Assembly (NCBI GenBank): GCA_964535575.1
Contig: CAZHTC010000001.1
Span: forward strand, 310,001 to 374,000
Direction: 5' to 3'
Source of the DNA: JAGPCK01 sp964535575
Lineage (GTDB): Bacteria; Bacteroidota; Bacteroidia; UKL13-3
DNA: 64,000 bases
Part shown: piece after piece, positions 62,301-64,000 of the stretch
Layout of the letters: each line of letters starts with the position of its first letter
How positions within the stretch are numbered: the first letter of the stretch is position 1
Position numbers and translations under genes: made by a program
Notes under the pieces: model-generated
Database searches by the model: none
Told to the model about the DNA's origin: nothing
What the model saw: only the letters and a program-made list of their open reading frames with translations

Positions 62301-62522
62301 GGGAAAATATTTGAAAAAGTGCGGATAGAAATTACTTCTGACGACCTTACCATAGTAAAAGGTCAAATTACGGATACCTATACCCGCATTCAAAACAAAG
62401 AGTTTGATAAAGGATGCGGAGAACCAGATTGCAAGTGGTGTACCTTTGTAAAAAACTATATTCATCAGGATACCACAACAGATGAGGAACTGCTGAAAGC
62501 CGATGAGGATTGGGAGGCCTGA
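59331..62522 (+). CDS. UvrD/PcrA-type helicase with C-terminal PD-(D/E)XK nuclease
   Basis: 1063 residues, GTG start. Superfamily 1A motifs: LNSAQQEAV (Q), GPGTGKT (37-43, Walker A), LTYTDAGTIAMRKRL (Ia), DEFQDTN (II), VGDDDQSIYRFQGAN (III), LTENYRSTQHIL (IV), TAHSSKGLEFETVYL (V) and LFYVALTRAKKEL (VI). The C-terminal nuclease (about 780-1050) has GKIDKI and VVDYKTG, the D-D-x-K site, plus C790 and C1029/C1034/C1037 (GCGEPDCKWC), placed like the Fe-S staple of AddB-type nucleases. It should unwind and resect double-strand ends. A partner subunit is not present here. Confidence 0.9.
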   Translation: MNTSTNQQIFKQELKRLNSAQQEAVNTLEGPVLVIAGPGTGKTQILAARIGNILSSEFQLAQPENILCLTYTDAGTIAMRKRLVQFIGPDAYRVHIHTFHSFCNKIIQENKDVFGVRELDPITELEQVKLYRKLIDALDPSNPLKRFTGDAYYEMERMAKLFKLMKTEGWTEALLLQKIDEYLADLPLRDEYIYKKGNKNKGIKAGDVKLDKLKEQTDKMNLLKAAVQEFKNFVKLMRKEGRYDYDDMILWVQQAFEQNENLLRNYQEQYLYFLIDEFQDTNGAQNDILKKLVSYWDSPNVFVVGDDDQSIYRFQGANIENIMQFSHSYAEQLRVIMLTENYRSTQHILNLAQHLISNNTERLVNKSSGLNKTLIASNEQYARLDVLPVLREYYNSIHETVHIAHEIEARFKDGEDLSEIAVLYHNHKQAEEISRYLEHKNIPVNIRKKSNILSSLFVQKLLTILEYVSGEAHMPHSREDLLFEILHYDFFQIPALDIARFAADIRDKRNTFWREELKKIKPKAQNDLFKTQPEAAKAMRRLSDDLEYWIQSVHNITLQQLFEKIVTRGGVLGYVMRDKEKVWLMQELTTLFDFIKDESTKHPGISIRDFLTTINLMRDYEIALDINKITYAVKGVNFITAHSSKGLEFETVYLLGCQLKEWDKPGIKRGYSLPDNLLDSKTDGSETEEARRLFYVALTRAKKELIISWSNLNKEQKEIEKSRFVAELENFSQVEKQQISLPDEALLEYNLLMMQEGSGKTMELIDKAWIDKQLESYSMSVTHLNNYLKCPLTFYFQNLLRVPAAKNASMSFGSAVHDALDRYFKKMLDSETKTFPPVEDLMRDFDYFMYRSQDSFTKEEYERRRQYGDKILPKYVSQYLSSWNKVVTTERSIRAGLNQVPINGKIDKIEFNGRLCHVVDYKTGQFKNAKKKLNPPLKGELPENATYEDKFGGDYWRQAVFYKILMDAEQSKQWEMVSAEFDFIEPTDKEGKIFEKVRIEITSDDLTIVKGQITDTYTRIQNKEFDKGCGEPDCKWCTFVKNYIHQDTTTDEELLKADEDWEA

Positions 62523-62619
62523 GGCACGTAAAAGGAAAAATGCAAAACAATATTTTCATGTCTGTACCCTTTTGATTTTACTTACTTTTCCCCATCTTTG
62601 ATTACTCAATTAACATTAC

Positions 62620-63348
62620 ATGAAAACACACCTCAATGCGCTTATTACAGCCGTTGCCATTATTGCAACCGCTTACTTGCTGGCCAATGCGTTTCAAAAC
62701 AGAAATAAATCATCCAATTGTATAGCCGTAACCGGATTGGGAAGTAAAAACTTTGTTTCTGATTTAATTGTATGGAGCGGTTCGTTCACTGAAAAAAATC
62801 CAAACCTCAAAGAGGCATACGCACAATTAGATAAGGATCGGGAAAGTATCAGAAGCTATATGATATCAAAAGGGATTAAACCGGAAAATATTATTTTCAC
62901 CTCTGTTGATATTAATGAAGAATATGACGATGTTTTTGAAAAAGGAGTAAGAATAAAATCCGTATTTAAAGGGTATCGGTTAGGTCAAAATGTACAGATA
63001 GAATCAAACGATGTAGATAAAGTAGAAAATGTGTCGCGCGAGGTAACCGAACTGATAAATTCGGGCATTCAATTCTATTCAAACAATCCGCAGTATTACT
63101 ATACCAAACTGGCCGCCTTAAAAATTGAAATGATTGCCGAGGCTACCAAAGATGCCAGCGAACGGGCCAAACGTATTGCCGAAAATGCAGGAAGCAAAGT
63201 AGGGAAACTGAAAAAAGCCGATATGGGTGTGTTCCAGATTGTAGCGCAAAACTCATCCGAAGAATATTCATGGGGAGGCTCATTTAATACCACTTCGAAG
63301 CGAAAAACAGCCACCATAACGGTAAAACTGGAGTACGAAACAGATTAA
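62620..63348 (+). CDS. SIMPL-domain (DUF541) protein, exported
   Basis: 242 residues. An N-terminal hydrophobic helix (about 6-25) exports or anchors it. The rest is a SIMPL/DUF541 domain: CIAVTGLGSKNFVSDLIVWSGSFTEKNPNLKEAYAQLDKD, SYMISKGIKPENIIFTSVDI, YYTKLAALKIEMIAEATKDASERAKRIAENAG and KTATITVKLEYE. Members include oxidative-stress-linked periplasmic proteins such as E. coli YggE, but no activity is established. The last two codons and stop form part of the following terminator. Confidence 0.85.
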   Translation: MKTHLNALITAVAIIATAYLLANAFQNRNKSSNCIAVTGLGSKNFVSDLIVWSGSFTEKNPNLKEAYAQLDKDRESIRSYMISKGIKPENIIFTSVDINEEYDDVFEKGVRIKSVFKGYRLGQNVQIESNDVDKVENVSREVTELINSGIQFYSNNPQYYYTKLAALKIEMIAEATKDASERAKRIAENAGSKVGKLKKADMGVFQIVAQNSSEEYSWGGSFNTTSKRKTATITVKLEYETD

Positions 63349-63367
63349 TTCTGTTTCAACGTTTTTC
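63337..63367 (+). terminator. Intrinsic terminator overlapping the end of the SIMPL gene
   Basis: Perfect 8-bp stem GAAACAGA (63337-63344)/TCTGTTTC (63350-63357), loop TTAAT, then AACGTTTTTC. The left arm encodes the last residues and part of the loop is the stop codon. Confidence 0.75.
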
Positions 63368-63389
63368 TTACCCAAACTAATCGGTATTT

Positions 63390-63806
63390 ATGCATAAAGT
63401 ATTGAATGAAACTTCTGATATTATTGAAGGAGAAATTGCCGACTATATAATGAGCCCCGAAGGCATATTAATTTCTTACTCCAAACCGGTAAAACGAACG
63501 GTACAAAATATCACAGGTAATGTTGAGTTGGTAAAAAAGATAAGCGGAAACCTAAGGGTGCCGTTATTAATTTACCTGTGCAACTCTCCCGTTCCCAATA
63601 AAGCTACCCGCGTTTTTTCGGCACAACAGATACCAGTTATCTATTCGGCTATGGCATTGGTTTCAAAACCGGGATTAGCCAATCTGATTATGAAAATGGT
63701 ATTCGCACTTCAACCTCCGCCTGTACCAACCCGCTCCTTTACCAATGATGTAGAAGCATGGAATTGGTTGTTGCAGTTTACATATGATGAAAAAAAAAAT
63801 ACCTGA
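63390..63806 (+). CDS. STAS/SEC14-like small protein (DUF7793 type)
   Basis: 138 residues, soluble. LRVPLLIYLCNSPVPNKATRVFSAQQIPVIYSAMALVSKPGLANLIMKMVFALQPPPVPTRSFTNDVEAWNWL follows the layout of Bacteroidota STAS/SEC14-like proteins: a central strand, a helix beginning KATR, a strand with A-xx-xxS, and a final (V)PT(R/K)xF-x5-A-x-xWL. Related proteins have no known biochemical role. It starts 41 bp after the SIMPL gene, beyond a terminator. The match is from pattern memory, so confidence is moderate. Confidence 0.6.
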   Translation: MHKVLNETSDIIEGEIADYIMSPEGILISYSKPVKRTVQNITGNVELVKKISGNLRVPLLIYLCNSPVPNKATRVFSAQQIPVIYSAMALVSKPGLANLIMKMVFALQPPPVPTRSFTNDVEAWNWLLQFTYDEKKNT

Positions 63807-63808
63807 TT

Positions 63809-64000
63809 TTAATCTTCAGTCATTTCTGCTTTATGCGCTTCACTTTCTACCAAAAGCAATCCTTTAACCACAAACAACGCATCCGCAGGAACGGATGATA
63901 CTAATTCAAAGGCGTTGTTCTCTTCGTTTTGTGATAAAAGTTTTACCTGTGCTTTTATAAATTTCTCGGGGGCGGTTGGCAGGCAGTAATACACGAAATG
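63809..64000 (-). CDS. C-terminus of a probable RND efflux periplasmic adaptor (partial)
   Basis: The frame is open to the right edge; 63 residues are visible and the 5' part lies outside. KFIKAQVKLLSQNEENNAFELVSSVPADALFVVKGLLLVESEAHKAEMTED follows the C-terminal pattern of CzcB/CusB-type membrane-fusion proteins (FxKxxVxLG ... VEIxSGLxxGdxVVxKGAFxLxSExxKxEM). Such adaptors link an RND pump to an outer-membrane channel for heavy-metal or drug export. A GTG at 63994 is internal to this frame. Only the end can be judged, so this stays tentative. It converges on the STAS-like gene with 2 bp between. Confidence 0.55.
   Translation of the reverse strand, partial: HFVYYCLPTAPEKFIKAQVKLLSQNEENNAFELVSSVPADALFVVKGLLLVESEAHKAEMTED

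Noticed and set aside
59331..62522. ATG at 59329 as the helicase start
   Set aside because: It is in a different frame. The in-frame GTG at 59331 gives the family N-terminus.

Overview
The window is chromosomal DNA from a Bacteroidota (Bacteroidetes) bacterium. Direct signs are promoters of the TTTG-N19-TAnnTTTG type (clearest upstream of rplU, minus strand 32171-32201), a lack of obvious Shine-Dalgarno sequences, several GTG/TTG starts, and at least six secreted proteins ending in a type IX secretion (T9SS type A) sorting domain. I see no rRNA, tRNA, CRISPR array, insertion sequence or prophage. The order or genus cannot be fixed from the sequence alone.

1-7.7 kb is a surface-polysaccharide locus: a GT4 glycosyltransferase cut by the left edge, an O-antigen ligase/polymerase-like protein, an undecaprenyl-phosphate sugar transferase, a GT87-like membrane glycosyltransferase, a reversed FAD oxidoreductase of the polysaccharide-associated amine-oxidase type, and a Wzx-like flippase. 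The flippase runs with almost no spacing into a CxxCH heme-site lipoprotein, a radical SAM/SPASM enzyme and a methyltransferase (to 10.75 kb). A reversed pair follows: a TsdA-like diheme cytochrome c lipoprotein and an arylsulfotransferase-like secreted protein. From 13.2 to 19.4 kb lie three cobalamin-binding-type radical SAM proteins, a methyltransferase and a winged-helix/nucleotidyltransferase protein. No pathway product can be named, and this 6.4-19.4 kb stretch is the best candidate for an undescribed biosynthetic system.

19.4-33.1 kb is mostly housekeeping: HtrA/Do protease, an ECF sigma/anti-sigma pair running directly into dapF, an SNF2-family ATPase, two T9SS cargo proteins, RNase R, a short-chain-type polyprenyl diphosphate synthase, rplU-rpmA and a DUF6089-type protein. 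33.2-43.9 kb is rich in secreted proteins: T9SS cargo proteins, an M6-like metalloprotease and two divergent M1-family peptidases, one of which appears fused to an outer-membrane beta-barrel.

43.9-53.4 kb holds a succinate-semialdehyde-type dehydrogenase, a MarR regulator and membrane-protein gene that share a 19-nt putative operator, an AlkA-like glycosylase, a fused 2-oxoacid dehydrogenase E1, a tandem Usp protein, a CPA2 antiporter, trmB, a degenerate TrpF-like protein and an alkyltransferase-like protein (PAHR in place of PCHR). 53.5-64 kb holds an unrecognised 656-residue protein with a ricin-type lectin-like N-terminus, a GT2 glycosyltransferase, a large DNRLRE/repeat T9SS protein, a UvrD-type helicase-nuclease with a probable Fe-S staple, a SIMPL-domain protein, a STAS/SEC14-like protein and, at the right edge, the C-terminus of a probable RND efflux adaptor.
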